DNA from: Ophiosphaerella korrae
Taxonomy: Eukaryota > Ascomycota > Dothideomycetes > Pleosporales > Phaeosphaeriaceae
Direction: 5' to 3'
Length of the DNA stretch: 25,699 nt
NCBI GenBank assembly: GCA_028456385.1
Contig: JALNQF010000504.1
Coordinates: 1 to 25,699 of the forward strand
In this document: one piece after another, positions 10,150-22,542 of the stretch
How the letters are laid out: each line of letters starts with the position of its first letter
Numbering within the stretch: the stretch's first letter is position 1
Notes under the pieces: model-generated
Database searches by the model: none
What the model was told of the DNA's origin: nothing
The model's input: the letters and a program-made list of their open reading frames with translations, nothing else
Made by a program: the position numbers and the translations under genes

Positions 10150-10735
10150 TATACTTACTAAATCTACTCTTTATTACTTTTAGTTAGCTAATTATATATT
10201 ACGTTATAGTATAGCTATATTTCTTTATTCTTATTATAAGTCTTTAAATTCTCCTCTAGAGTATATTTTCTTATAATATAGTAAAGCCTATAAGGTATAT
10301 ATTTATACTAACGCTTATATATCTTATAATTGTTTTAGCGTATCTCTTATAGAATATAAGTTAAGAATACTTACTTATATATCTATACTTATTTATAATA
10401 GGGAGAGCTATTAACTATACTTAAGATAAACTATCTAAATAGATTACTAAAGCTAAAAAAGAACGTAATTATATTCTAAGTATATAGGTAGAATATTACG
10501 CTCGTTTAGTTTATCTTTATAAGATAAAGGCTTTAAATAATAAAAAGTTTATTACGTAAGCTACTTTTATTAAGTCTAAGCTTAATTTTAAAGCTATAGT
10601 AGAGGCTATTCTTATTATATTAGGTATTCCTATCGCCTCTCTATCTAGTAGTAGTAGCGTTAATTTTTTTAGTTTACTACAAGGTGCTTTAGAGAGTTTT
10701 AATTTTAGTAGTCTTCTAATTTCTTAAAGTAATTA
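10150..10735 (+). pseudogene. Antisense reading frame in 3' part of chromovirus B
   Basis: This is the best-preserved of the three antisense frames. From about 10400 to 10735 the frame contains only a few TAA/TAG codons, each explained by RIP. It gives a charged helical segment (KAKKERNYIL, then LVYLYKIKAL) followed by a hydrophobic and Ser-rich stretch (IVEAILIILGIPIASL, SSSSVNFFSLLQGALESFNF). The YLYKIKA, (I)VEA and LLQGALESFNF-like blocks recur in A and C. The part upstream of about 10390 appears to use another frame. Function is unknown; a probable coiled-coil protein is all that can be said. Ends are approximate. Confidence 0.55.
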
Positions 10736-13700
10736 AGATTATCTTCTAGTTCTTATATTTTCTCTTATAGTTATCTTTTTTTATTTATACCTATCTATTC
10801 TACTAAGTAGTAGTTCTTTCTATTATAAAACTAGTACTATAAAATTTCTTTAACTTTTTATTCTTCTTATTCTCTATATATATCTACTTTATATACTAGT
10901 AGTTTTACTTCTTATAGTACTTATTCTAGTAAAGCTACGTAAAATATTAAGTATATCTTTATCTTATTTAGTAGCTTTAGCTTAAATATAACTAGTATAA
11001 CTTCTTTCTTAATTTTATATAGTTTTATTTTAACGTAGTCTAATCTTAAACTTAGTTGTTTACTTTTAATATTTTTCTATACTAACTATACTTTTTCTCT
11101 TTCTCTAAATTAAGGTCTTTCTTTATACTTTTTATTATAGTACTTAGCTATATAATTATATAAGAATTCTATATCCTATCTTAGTTAATTATATATATCT
11201 TTAAGTCTATTAGTAAAGTTTTTTCTTCTTAAAGACTAAGATATTTAGTTTCTTAGTATCTAGTATATATTAGGTTTAAATATATAGTTTATAAAGAAGA
11301 GTTATACTTTTATTACTATATTCTTTACGCTATTATATACTAACTATACTATAAGTAGTAGCTATACTTAATTATTCTAGTTATAGTTTAGGTAGTATCT
11401 TAAGTATTATTCTACTATTTAATTTATTTATTCTAACTATTTATCTATTTATAGATAATATACTATAAATATTATATACTATATTCCTAATTACGCTATT
11501 ATTATTCCCTATAGTTTTAATATAAATTATATATCTCTATCTATAATAATCTTATCTAGTAGTCTATATTAACTAATTAGAGTTCCTAGAACCTAGTATA
11601 TAGTAACTTCTATCTTACTTTTCTCTTTATATAGTTAGAAGTACGTATATTTTATTAGTTTATCTACTATTATTAAGATTCTATTATACTTAACTCTTAA
11701 TATTAGGTCTTTAGATTTAGGTAACTTTGTAATAAAGTCTATTATAATAACTTCTTATAGTTATTCTAGTATTTCTACTAGTTATAGTATTTTATATAGT
11801 ATGTATCTATTATACTTATTTCTATAGTATTCTATATAGTCTTTTAGTACTTCTATTACTAATTATTTTACTTTTAGAATATAATAATTTTATAGTAGTC
11901 TATCTAATATTTTTTTAATTCTTTAATAACTATATACTAGTAATTTATAGAATTATTATATAAATTCTCTCTATATTTTGTTTAGAATATATATTCTTCT
12001 ATAGGCTTATACTAATCTTTCTTAGATTTCTAATTTTCTTATTTCTTTAGATATTTCTTATGTTATTTTTCGACTCTATTTATTAAGCTTACTACTTATT
12101 CTTTTAAGTATTATAGCTATTTTAAGTATATTTAGAACTAAATATCTTTCTTTATTCTTAACTAAAACTATACTAGTAGCGCTTACTTCTTTTTATAAGT
12201 CTAGTCTTCTACTAAAAGTATCTACTAATTAGTTATCTTTTTTTTTATATATATAATTTCTATATTAAACGTTAATAGAAACTCTTACTATCTTATATAG
12301 TACTATAATAGTTCTTTATTTATTATAAATTTTATAAGATTCTTATAGTCTATATAGACCTTTATCTAATATTTTACTTCTTATAAGTATACTCTCTATT
12401 ATTTAAATACTTTATAAATTACTAGTATTTCTTTCTTATAGATTAGATAATTAAGTTCTACTATTTTTATCTTCTTAGAGAAGTATTTAACTAAATATTC
12501 CTTTCTAGTCTCTAGGTCTTCTTGTATTAGTACTATTCTATAGACTAAGTTAGATACGTCTATTTTTACTATTACTAGTAGGTCTAGGTTATATATTCTA
12601 ATAACTAGGTTCTTTATAAACTTTTTTTTAATTTTATTAAATACTTTTTTATATTCTTTTATCTATTTAAATAGTATATTTTTTTTTATAAGTCTTATTA
12701 TTAATTCTATATCTTTAGAGTATCTTACTATTAACTTCTTATAAAAGTTAGCTAGCTTATAAAATTATTATACTTCTTTTAAGTTTTTTAGTATTAGCTA
12801 TTTATTAATTAATCTAATCTTTTCTAAGTTAATCTTAATTTTTCCTAGTTTAATAATAAATCTAAGGAAGTCTATTTCTTTTATATAGAACTTGTATTTT
12901 CTTATTTTAAAGAATATTTTAGCTTCTACTAATTTCTTTAGTACTTTATATATATATTGTATATATTCTTCTTCTATTTCTAAGAATATAAAGATATTAT
13001 CTAGGTATATAAATATAAATACGTCTAAGTATTCTCTTAGTACTATATTAATTCTCTCTTAGAATACTACTAGTACGTTTATTAAGCTAAATAGTATAAC
13101 TAAGTATTTATATAGTCTATACTATATTCTAAATACTATCTTTTACTTATTACTTTTTTTAATTCTAATCTAGTAGTATATATTCTAAATATCTAACTTT
13201 GTAAAGATTTTTACTCTTTATAGTCTATCTTATATTTTATTTATTTATAGTAGTAGATACTAGTTCTTATTTATAATTACGCTAGTTTTTCTAAAATCTA
13301 CGTAGAGTCTTTTATTATCTATTCCCTTTTTATCTATAAATATAAGTCTATATACTACTAAGGATTTAGACTCTTTTATCTATCTTTTTTTTATTATATT
13401 TTAGATAAACGCTTATTTAATTTTAGATTCTTTTTCTATTTTTTAGTAGACTAAGCTCTATCTTATATCTTTACCTTCTTCTAGTTTTATTACTAAGTCT
13501 TATAGTTAATATTCTAGAAAGTAATCTTTTAGCTCTATAAGCTACTTTTCTTATTTCTTATATTTTTTAAAGAATTCTCTTTTATAAGTATTTATATTAG
13601 CTTTTAATATATCTATTTTAGAGTAACTATTTTTTCATATCTTCTAATTAATATATAGGTTAGTTATTTATAACTATAGTATTTCTAATATTATATCTTA

Positions 13701-16100
13701 TTTATTATTAATTATTATTATATCTATAACTATATTTTTAATTTCTAGTTCTTTTAACCTTAGTATTAAAGGTACTATCTTATACTATATAAGTTCTTAG
13801 AATAGTTTTCCTTTAATTATACTTAGTTATTAAGAGTATTCTTTTATTTTATATCTTATTTTTTATATTTCTATAAACTTCTTTAATATAAAGTTTCTTG
13901 TAGCTCTACTATTAATTATTAGTTATACTTTCTTTCTTTAGTATATACTTATTTTTAAAATATATAGGCTTCTTATACCTTCTAGCTTTTTTTACTTAGG
14001 CGTCTTAGTAAATTATCTATTCTTTTAGAGCTATAGCTCTACTTTAAGTTTATACTTTTTGTATTTTAAATATTTATTATTTATATATCTATACTATAGT
14101 CCTCTTTAGACGTATTTCTTTAATAATTTAGGTCTAGGTTTTACTACTAAGTATCTATCTTCTAGGATTATTTCTTATCCTTAGATATTTTTTACTAGAA
14201 TTACTCTTATATAATTATAGCCTCTTCTTCTTATAAGCTATATATTATTATTTACTTTAGAGTTTCTATATATAATATAATTCTTATCTAGGTATAATAT
14301 CTATAATACTTTAAAATATACTAAGTGTTTTAAGTTTATTATTTTATTATCTCTTTCTTAGTATTTATCTTTACTAGGCGTATTTATTATTAGGATATAG
14401 TATACTACTAGTACTTATAGTATATAGGCTTTATTAATCTATTACGTCTTTTTTATAAAGTATTACTATTCTCTTTATATAGGTATTCTTCTTACTATAA
14501 CTATATATTACTTTATCTATTTTTAAAATAGTATAAACTTTATTTTTTTAAGATTATATTCTTTTTAGTCTTTATACACTTCTTTTATACTTATAACTAT
14601 TAAGTATATTTAAATAAATCTCTATTCTTTATTTTATTCTACTATATCTATTATTATATAGCTATTATAGCTATATATTATTAGCTAGGTATATTCTATA
14701 CTTTTTATACTAACTTATTCTTTACTTCTTTATAGTTTTTTAGAAGTAGTTATAGTAGTCTCTTTATCTAGTACTAGTCCTTTAGCCTTAATTAATAGAA
14801 TCTACAGCTCTTCTCTTTCTAAATCTTCTATTAGTAAGTCTATTATATATACTATTTCTTCTAGCTATACTTTTATTCTTTCTTTTATAATAGCTACTTT
14901 ATATTTCTATTTTTATAGGAACTATACTACTTTCTATTTACTAGAAAGATATATATAGTAGTTATTATTATAATAAAAGGTCTAGTAGAGTATTATATAT
15001 TATATTTCTTTACTTCTAGCTACTTTTTCCTAAGGTTTAGCCTATACTTATAGTACTTCTTTCTTCTTCTCTATTATTTTTAACTAAGTTTCTTTCTTTA
15101 GGTCTTTACTTTTATAGTCTTTTATAAAGTATCTTAGTTTCTTATATTTATAGTATACTATATCTTTCTTCTTTTATAATTAGTAGTCTTTTATATAGTA
15201 TCCTTTCTTACTATAGTTAAAGTATATAAAGTCTTTATTTTTTTTCTTTTTTTTATCTTTATTTACGTTAAAGACTATAAAGTCTCCTTTATTATAGTTC
15301 TAGGTATAACCTCTATATTTATTCTTCTTTTATTTTTAAAGATTATTATTAATTTAGATTACTTATTACTTTAGAGCTTCTAGTATCTTTAGTTTTTCTA
15401 TATAGATTATTTTATATTATATTTTAGAGTTTAGTCTTTATTTAAATCGTAATATTAAAGCTAACTTATTCTATTCTATATTTTGCAATAGTTATTTAAA
15501 TTATAATACGTACTTAGGAATACTTTAACTTTATATAAGCTTTTCTAGCTATTTTTTAGCTTATTAGGTAATATCTATATCTATAAATACTACTCTTATT
15601 CGTTTAGTAAAGTATTTATAACTTCTAAAAATAGCTTTAGTCTTATCTTTTTAGGTTATTAGAGAATATATTATATAATTAGTTTAGTAAGATGTATACT
15701 ATCTTATTACGTCTTCTTTAAGGTATAATCTAATATATATTACTTTCTTTTCTTTTATATTAAAGTATAGTACTTATATATCTATCTAGAGCTATACTAA
15801 TATAATAAAGAGTCTTAGTTTCTTTTTTATTTTATTAAACTTCTTAAGAATAAGTATTTTTAGTAGCTTCTTTATTATACTTATCTCTAGTCTTTAGGTA
15901 ATTAATTCTATCTAGTTCTAGCCTATAATAATAGCCTTAATTTATACTTTATTTTATTTTACGTAGTCTTATAGTTTCTTATTCTATATTTCTAAAGTAT
16001 TAATTACTATCTTTATATCTTCTTTTTCTAAGATTAAGTTATTAATTTAGTCTTTAATTATTTTTTATATAGTACTATTAGACTTATAACTACTTTTAAG
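10725..16100 (-). pseudogene. Chromovirus B gag-pol polyprotein, RIP-degraded
   Basis: This has the same architecture as A and C. In minus-strand order: gag domain, two CCHC knuckles at about 15235-15135, protease DSG-type motif at 13920-13900 (now I-N-S-R-A), reverse transcriptase Y-L-D-N (from YLDD) at 12996-13007, RNase H start near 12590-12533, integrase with the former DDE residues near 11740, 11540 and 11440, and a chromodomain at about 10870-10760. At the link between protease and reverse transcriptase (about 13380) it keeps two bases missing from C, so gag and pol were probably one frame in the parent element. Many in-frame TAA/TAG codons make it non-coding. Confidence 0.88.
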
Positions 16101-16161
16101 TACTTTACTTATTAAACTTTCTACTATTATATTAGCTAGACTATACGTTACTTATACTTTA

Positions 16162-16188
16162 CTTCTTATAATAACTAAATTAGTAAGG
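16162..16188 (-). other. Putative primer-binding region of chromovirus B
   Basis: On the minus strand this reads CCTTACTAATTTAGTTATTA then TAAGAAG, directly inside the 5' LTR, and matches A and C almost exactly. Confidence 0.6.
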
Positions 16189-16584
16189 TATAATAGGCTA
16201 CTTATTATTAACTATAAGTACCTATCTTTTAGAGTTAGTAGATTACAAAGTAATAATAAAAGCTTATATAGTAATCTATAATAACTATAAATAATAAAAG
16301 ATATTTTATTACTATCTTATATTAGCGTTCTATAGTTAAAGAATTAAATTACTAATACTATCCTAATAATACGTATTATATTAACTATATACTCGTAGTA
16401 ATCTATTTATATAACTTTATAGATTATACTAATCTATTTATATATAATTATAGATTACTACTATATATCTTAGTTATAAGTAGTTTCCTAATAAAGATTA
16501 TTACTCTACTTATCTTATACTTTGTTAGTATCTAAGTTAGGACTAATTAGCTCTATCTCGATTTCTCTTATTATACTTATAATA
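16189..16584 (-). repeat. 5' LTR of chromovirus B
   Basis: This 396-bp LTR starts TATAATAGG and ends CTTATAATA. It matches 9596-10054 except that it has only about two of the 30-bp inverted-repeat units (about 16392-16460). Confidence 0.93.
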
Positions 16585-16589
16585 TATAG
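16585..16589. repeat. Target-site duplication of chromovirus B, right copy
   Basis: TATAG, identical to 9591-9595. Confidence 0.9.
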
Positions 16590-19500
16590 CTTCCTTTAAA
16601 AAACTATAAAAAAGTAAAAAATAAGTTAGTATAAAAGGTATAGAGTATACCTAGCTAGATATATATAGCTATAATAGCTATATATTAATAGATATAGAGG
16701 AATAAAATAAAGAATAAAAATTTATTTAGATATACTTAATAGTTATAAGTATAGAAGAAGTGTATAAAGACTAGAAAGAATATAATCTTAAAGAAATAAA
16801 GTTTATACTATTTAAAGAATAAATAAAATAGTATATAGTTATAGTAAAAAGAATACTTATATAAAGAGAATAGTAATACCTTATAAAAAAAATATAATAG
16901 ATTAATAAAGCCTATATACTAAAAGTACTAGTAGTATACTATATCTTAACTATAGATATACTTAGAAGAAATAAGTACTAAGAAGGGGATAATAAGATAA
17001 TAGTCTCTAAATATCTAGTATATTTTAAAGTATTATAGATATTATACCTAGATAAGAATTATACTATATATAGAAACCCTAAAATAAATAATAATATATA
17101 GCTTATATAAAAAAGAAGCTATAACTATATAAGAGTAATCTTAGTAAAAGATATCTAAGGATAAGAAATAATCTTAGAAGATATATATATAGTAATAAGA
17201 CTTAGTCTAAAACTATCTAAGAAATACGTCTAAAGAAGACTATAGTATAAGTATACGTATAATAAATACTTAAAATATAAAGAATATAAACTTAAAATAA
17301 GCTTATAGCTTTAGAAAGATAGATAATTTATAAAGATACCTAAATAAGAATAACTAGAAAGTATAAGAGGCCTATATATTATAAAAATAAGTATATACTA
17401 AAGAAAGAAAGTATAATTAATAATTAATAGTAGAGCTATAAGAAACTTTATATCTAAGAAGTTTATAGAAATATAAGGAATAAAATATATAATAAAGAAA
17501 TACTTTTAATAACTAAGTATAATTAAAAGAATACTATTCTAAGAACCTATTAGGTTTAAAATAGTTTTCTCTATATTAGAACTAGAAGAGATAATAATTA
17601 AAAATATAATTATAGATATAACAATAATTAATAATAAATAAGATATAATACTAGGTATACTATAGTTATAGATAACTAACCTATATATTAATTAGAGAAT
17701 AGAAAAAATTAATTATAATAAGATAGATATATTAAAGGCTAATATAAATACCTATAAAGGAGAATTCCTAGAAGAATATAAGAAATAGGAAAAATAGCTT
17801 ATAGAACCTAAAGATTACTTTCTAGAATATTAGTTATAGGATTTAATAATAGATCTAAAAGAAAATAAAGATATAAGATAGAGCTTAGTCTATAAAAAGA
17901 TAAAAAAAAAACCTAAGATTAAATAAATATTTATTAAAAACGTACTAAAAAAAATAGATATAAGAATATAAATACTTAGTAGTATATAGACTTATATTTA
18001 TAGATAAAAAAGAGATAAGTAATAAAAGGCCTTATATAGATTTTAGAAAAACTAACGTAATTATAAACAAGAATTAATACCTATTACTACAAATTAATAT
18101 AATATAAGATAAACTATAAAAAGTAAGAATCTTTATAAAATTAGATAACTAGAATACCTACTACTAGATTAGAATTAAAGAAAGTAACAAATAGAAAATA
18201 GTATTTAGAATATAGTATAAACTATATAAATACTTAGTTATACTATTTAGCTTAATAAACGTACTAGTAGTATTCTAAGAAAGAATTAATATAGTACTAA
18301 GAGAGTACTTAGATATATATATATTTATATATTTAGATAATATCTTTATATTCTTAGAAATAGAGTAAGAATACGTATAACACGTATATAAAGTACTAGA
18401 GAAATTAGTAGAAGCTAAAATATTTCTTAAAATAAGGAAATATAAATTCTATATAAAAGAAATAGATATCTTTAGATTTATTATTAAACTAGGAAAGATT
18501 AAGATTAACTTAGAAAAAATTAGATTAATTAATAAATAGCGAATACTAAAGAACCTAAAAGAAGTATAATAATTCTATAAACTAGTAAACTTTTATAGAA
18601 AGTTAATAGTAAGATAGTCTAAAGATAAAAAACTAATAATAAGACTTATAAAGAAAGATATACTATTTAAATAGATAAGAGAATATAAAGAAGTATTTAA
18701 TAAGATTAAGAAATAATTTATAGAAAACCTAGTTATTAGAATATATAACCTAGACCTACTAGTAATAGTAAAAATAGATATATCTAACTTAGTCTATAGA
18801 ATAGCACTAATATAAGAAAACCTAAAGACTTTAAAAGAATACTTAGTTAAATACTTCTTTAAGAAAATAAAGCTAGTAAAGCTTAACTACCTAATCTATA
18901 ATAAAAAGATACTAGTAATTTATAAAGTATTTAAATAATAGAGAGTATACCTATAAAGAGTAAAGTATTAAATAAAAATCTATATAGACTATAAAAATCT
19001 TATAAGATTTATAATAAATAAAGAATTATTACAATACTATATAAGATAGTAGAAGTTCTTATTAATATTTTATATAGAAATTATATATATAAAAAGGAAA
19101 GATAACTAATTTATAAATACTCTTAGTAGAAGACTAGACTTATATAAAGAAGTAAGTACTACTAGTATAGTTCTAGTTAAGAATAAAGAAAGATATCTAG
19201 TCTTAAATATACTTAAAATAGGTACAATACTTAAAAAAACAAGTAATAAGATAGATAAATAGATTTAGAAAGTAATATAAGAAGTACTTAAAGAAATAAA
19301 AAAACTAAAAACTTAAAAAAGATTAGTATAAGCCTATAGAAAAACGTATATCCTAAGAAAAATATAAAGAGAATTTATATAATAATTCTATAAACTACTA
19401 GTATATAGATACTAAGAGATTAATAAAACCTTTAATAAGTTACTATATAACTATTATATCCTAAAAGTAAGATAACTAGTAATAGAAGTACTAAGAGACT

Positions 19501-20633
19501 ATATAGAATACTAAAAAAATAAGTATAATAGATACGTACTATATAAGACGCTATAACTAGTAGAAATATTAGAATAACTATAAAGAGTTATTATAATAGA
19601 CTTTATTACAAAGTTACCTAAGTTAAAAGACTTAGTATTAGGAATTAAGTATAATAGAATCTTAATAATAGTAGATAAACTTATAAAGTATATATACTTC
19701 TAACTATATAAAGAAAAAAGTAAGATAGAAGTTACTACGTACTAGGTTTTAGGAACTATAATTAGTTAATATAGACTACTAGATAAGATTATTATAGATA
19801 AAGATATATAATTTATATTAAAACTATAGAGAATAATAATAGTATAATTAGGAATTAAATATATAATATCTATAGTATACTATCTATAGATAGATAGATA
19901 GTTAGAATAAATAAATTAAATAGTAGAATAGTACTTAAGATACTACTTTAACTATAACTAAAATAATTAGGTATAACTACTACCTATAGTATAGTTAGTA
20001 TATAACAACGTATAGAACGTAGTAATAAAAGTCTTACTTTTTTTCGCGAACTATAGATTTAAGCCTAATATATACTAGATACTAAGAAATTAGATATCTT
20101 AGTTTTTAAAAGGAGAAAACTTTACTAATAGACTTAGAAATATATATAATTAGCTAAGATAAGACGTAGAGTTTCTATATAACTAAATAGTAAAATACTA
20201 TAATAAGAAGTATAAATAAAGACCTTAATTTAGAGAGAGAGAAAAAGTATAGTTAGTTAGAAAAAATATTAAGAGTAAACAACCTAGTTTAAAACTAGAC
20301 TACGTTAAGATAAAACTATATAAAATAGAGAAAGAAGTTATACTAGTTATATTTAAACTAAAGCTACTAAATAAGATAAAGATATACCTAACCTTTTATA
20401 TAGTACTACTTAAGATAGTACTATAAAATATAGAACTACTAGTATATAAAGTAGACACGTATAAAGAATAAAAAGAATAAGAAGTTAAAGAAATCTTATA
20501 ATACTAGTTCTATAATAGAAGAAACTACTACTTAGTAGAATAGATAGGTATAGACGAAAAAGGATAACTATAGGAGAAAATATAAGAACTAGAAGATAAT
20601 TTTAATTGCCTTAAGAAACTAAAAGACTACTAA
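16590..20633 (+). pseudogene. Chromovirus C gag-pol, 3' part
   Basis: This continues the frame of 8230-9595. Domains in order: linker; protease (I-N-S-R-A, from DSGA, at 17423-17437); reverse transcriptase (Y-I-D-F-R-K-L at 18033-18053, L-D-N near 18140, Y-L-D-N from YLDD at 18330-18341); RNase H (former TDAS, Asp codon at 18777); integrase with zinc-binding region (CxxC codons now tat/tac at 19500 and 19509), then D at 19599, D at 19797 and E at 19905. The last two are 36 codons apart, giving D-35-E. A chromodomain follows at about 20481-20600, then the C-terminal N-F-N-C-L-K-K-L-K-D-Y. Protease lies in one frame and RT to chromodomain in another because C lacks two bases near 17965 that A and B have. 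The function when intact would be polyprotein for reverse transcription and integration. Confidence 0.9.
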
Positions 20634-20659
20634 AGTTAAAACTTTCTAGACTACTTTAT

Positions 20660-21200
20660 AGTAAATTAAGAAAACTAGTATTACTAGTACTAAATAAAGA
20701 AGTAATAAGAACGTCTAATATAATAAGAGCTAGAGTAGCCTAAACTATATCTTTAAAGTCTATTTTAGCTTCTAAGGTATAAGACTATTTAAATAATTTA
20801 GTATTATTATAAGCCTTTATTTAATAAAGACGCTTAATATAAGAATAAAGATCTACTAGCTTATATAAAGTTAGCTTATACTTAGCTTTAGCTTCTATAA
20901 GTTATAATAATAGTATCTCTTAAGCTTAGTTAATAGCTCGCCCTATATAACTTAGTAAAAAGAGATTATATAATAATTAAATACTTATACTCTATAATAG
21001 AGATACCTAATAGTATATACTTATATTAAATATTAGCTAAGATATACTTATTATAATATTTACTATCCTTTAAAGATATAAGATAAGTAAGCTTTAATTA
21101 AGTATAATAGGCGTAAAGAAATATTTTAACTCTATTACAAGTAACGTAAGTAATAAAAAAGAGTTTATTATAATTAGAATAAGAAGATATAGAGAATAAT
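20660..21200 (-). pseudogene. Antisense reading frame in 3' part of chromovirus C
   Basis: On the minus strand this matches 960-1480 of A closely and 10150-10735 of B more loosely. From about 20945 down to 20660 the frame shows the charged helical segment (LIEAKAKYKL), LVDLYSYIKR and SSLESFN-like ending, broken only by TAA/TAG. The upstream, formerly Cys-containing part (about 21040-21130) is in a different frame. It lies between the end of the chromodomain and the polypurine tract. Function is unknown. Confidence 0.5.
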
Positions 21201-21272
21201 AAAGAATTAGAAATAAATAAAAAAACTAGACTAATAACCTTAGGCCTAGGATAAAGGAATAAAAACCTACTT

Positions 21273-21286
21273 AGAAAGGGGAATAG
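21273..21286 (+). other. Polypurine tract of chromovirus C
   Basis: AGAAAGGGGAATAG abuts the 3' LTR and equals the tracts of A and B in position. It contains no TG or CA, so RIP could not erode it. Confidence 0.85.
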
Positions 21287-21729
21287 TATTATAGCTATAA
21301 TAAGAGGAAACTTATTTAAACTAATTAGCTCTACTATAGATAATAACGACGTATATAACCTATAAAGAAATAAGCTAGACTAAGAAGCTAACTATAATAG
21401 AGATACGTAATAAATTTATAATTTATAATCTTAGTAAATATAAAGTACGAAGCTAAGTACGTAATAAATTTGTAATTCGCGATTTTAGTAAATATAAAGT
21501 ACAAAGCTAGCTAAGAAGCCTAGGTATATAGTTAGTAAGATATATATTATTAGGATATTATTAGTAATTTAATCCTTTAACTATAGAATACTAGTATAAG
21601 ATAGTTATAAAATATCTTCTACTATTTATAGTTATTATAGATCTCTATATAAGCTTTTACTATTACTTTATAATCTACTAACTACTTCTAAGATAGGTAC
21701 CTATAGTTAATAATAAGAGACCTATTATA
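21287..21729 (+). repeat. 3' LTR of chromovirus C (mosaic type)
   Basis: This 443-bp LTR aligns over its length with 7701-8143, including two copies of the 52-bp unit and the B-like second half. It retains ATTCGCGATTT (21476-21486) where the 5' LTR has ATTTATAATCT. Confidence 0.93.
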
Positions 21730-21865
21730 TTATAAGTATAAAGAAATTATATTAAGATTAAAAAGAATATAATTCTAAAGTAATATAGTTTATAATATTC
21801 TAAAAATAGATAAAGAAAAATATAGTTATAGTAAGAAGAATACTTATATAAAAAGAATAGTAATT
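21730..21865 (+). pseudogene. Chromovirus O gag-pol fragment, right of C
   Basis: This begins with the right TTATA duplication of C (21730-21734) and continues the O gag-pol linker, aligning with about 16743-16875 of C (for example 'gaatacttatataaa.agaatagtaat'). The alignment stops at about 21865, where Fot1-like sequence starts. The rest of O, including its protease to integrase region and LTRs, is not in the window. Confidence 0.8.
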
Positions 21866-22542
21866 ACTTACTTTTTATTACTTAGCTAGATTACTTTTAG
21901 CTATAAATATCTTTCTAAAGCTATAATAACTATATTTACTAGAATTTAGCTTATTATAAAGCTTATCTTATTAAAGTTATATAAGTTATTATCTAAGATA
22001 CTATACTTAGCTTTAGTATTAGCTACTAGCTTAAACTACTTTTATATAAAGTTAAGATCTTTATAAAGAGCTCTTTTATAGTTATACTTATAATTAAACC
22101 TTATTTTAAGCTTAGAGTAGTACTTAATAAATATACTAAGCTAGTTTATACTAACTTAAGCTAGATTATACTTAGTATATAAAGAATTAGCTATATTAGC
22201 TATATCTATAAGCTAGAGAAAATATCTATACTTAATAAAGTTTAGAATATTCTTAATAATTATAGTTTCTTTAAGCTTAGTTAGATTACTTAATTTAAGT
22301 ATAGTATCTATACATAAAAGTTATCTACTATATTAATTACTTAGTATTTTATAAAAGACGTTATAAATAGATATAGTATATTATAGTAAGAGATTTACGT
22401 TTTATTTAATAGCTTAAATAGTAAGCTATACTTAATATTTATTTAAAGGTTCTATATATTATTATTATTATAATATTAGAAGGTAGTAGGTATTTTAGTA
22501 AAAGCTTAGTAAAAGTAAGTAACTTACCTATAGAGTATATTA
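21866..22542 (-). pseudogene. Truncated Fot1/pogo-like transposon, 5' half
   Basis: This is the reverse complement of 23242-23921 with small differences. It has the terminal inverted repeat at 22485-22542 and the first half of the transposase: the N-terminal helix-turn-helix region and the catalytic core up to the former first Asp (codon 21970-21972, now Asn). It ends in the segment after the first Asp (G-N-R-type motif); the second and third Asp, and the 3' terminal repeat, are missing. The break coincides with the O sequence at about 21865, so it either inserted as a fragment or was cut by rearrangement. Confidence 0.83.

Larger units (their letters stand above)
9596..16584 (-). mobile_element. 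Ty3/gypsy chromovirus B, complete, nested in C
   Basis: This 6,989-bp minus-strand element has a 3' LTR at 9596-10054, polypurine tract 10055-10068, antisense frame 10150-10735, gag-pol about 10725-16100, putative primer region 16162-16188 and 5' LTR 16189-16584, with a perfect TATAG duplication. Its coding part is close to A and C, but its LTR differs from A in the U3 half. B must be younger than C because it splits C's gag-pol. It too is fully degraded by RIP. Confidence 0.95.
7701..21729 (+). mobile_element. Ty3/gypsy chromovirus C, complete, interrupted by B
   Basis: This plus-strand LTR retrotransposon is about 7.0 kb without the nested element B. It has LTRs at 7701-8143 and 21287-21729, a putative primer site at 8144-8170, gag-pol 8230-9595 plus 16590-20633, an antisense frame at about 20660-21200 and a polypurine tract at 21273-21286. 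It is flanked by a perfect TTATA duplication and lies in element O. It is the best-readable copy of the family here and was used as reference for the others. Confidence 0.95.

Noticed and set aside
20660..21286. Envelope-like third gene on the sense strand of C
   Set aside because: The sense strand after the chromodomain shows no signal peptide, membrane segment or consistent frame; the conserved frame is on the opposite strand.
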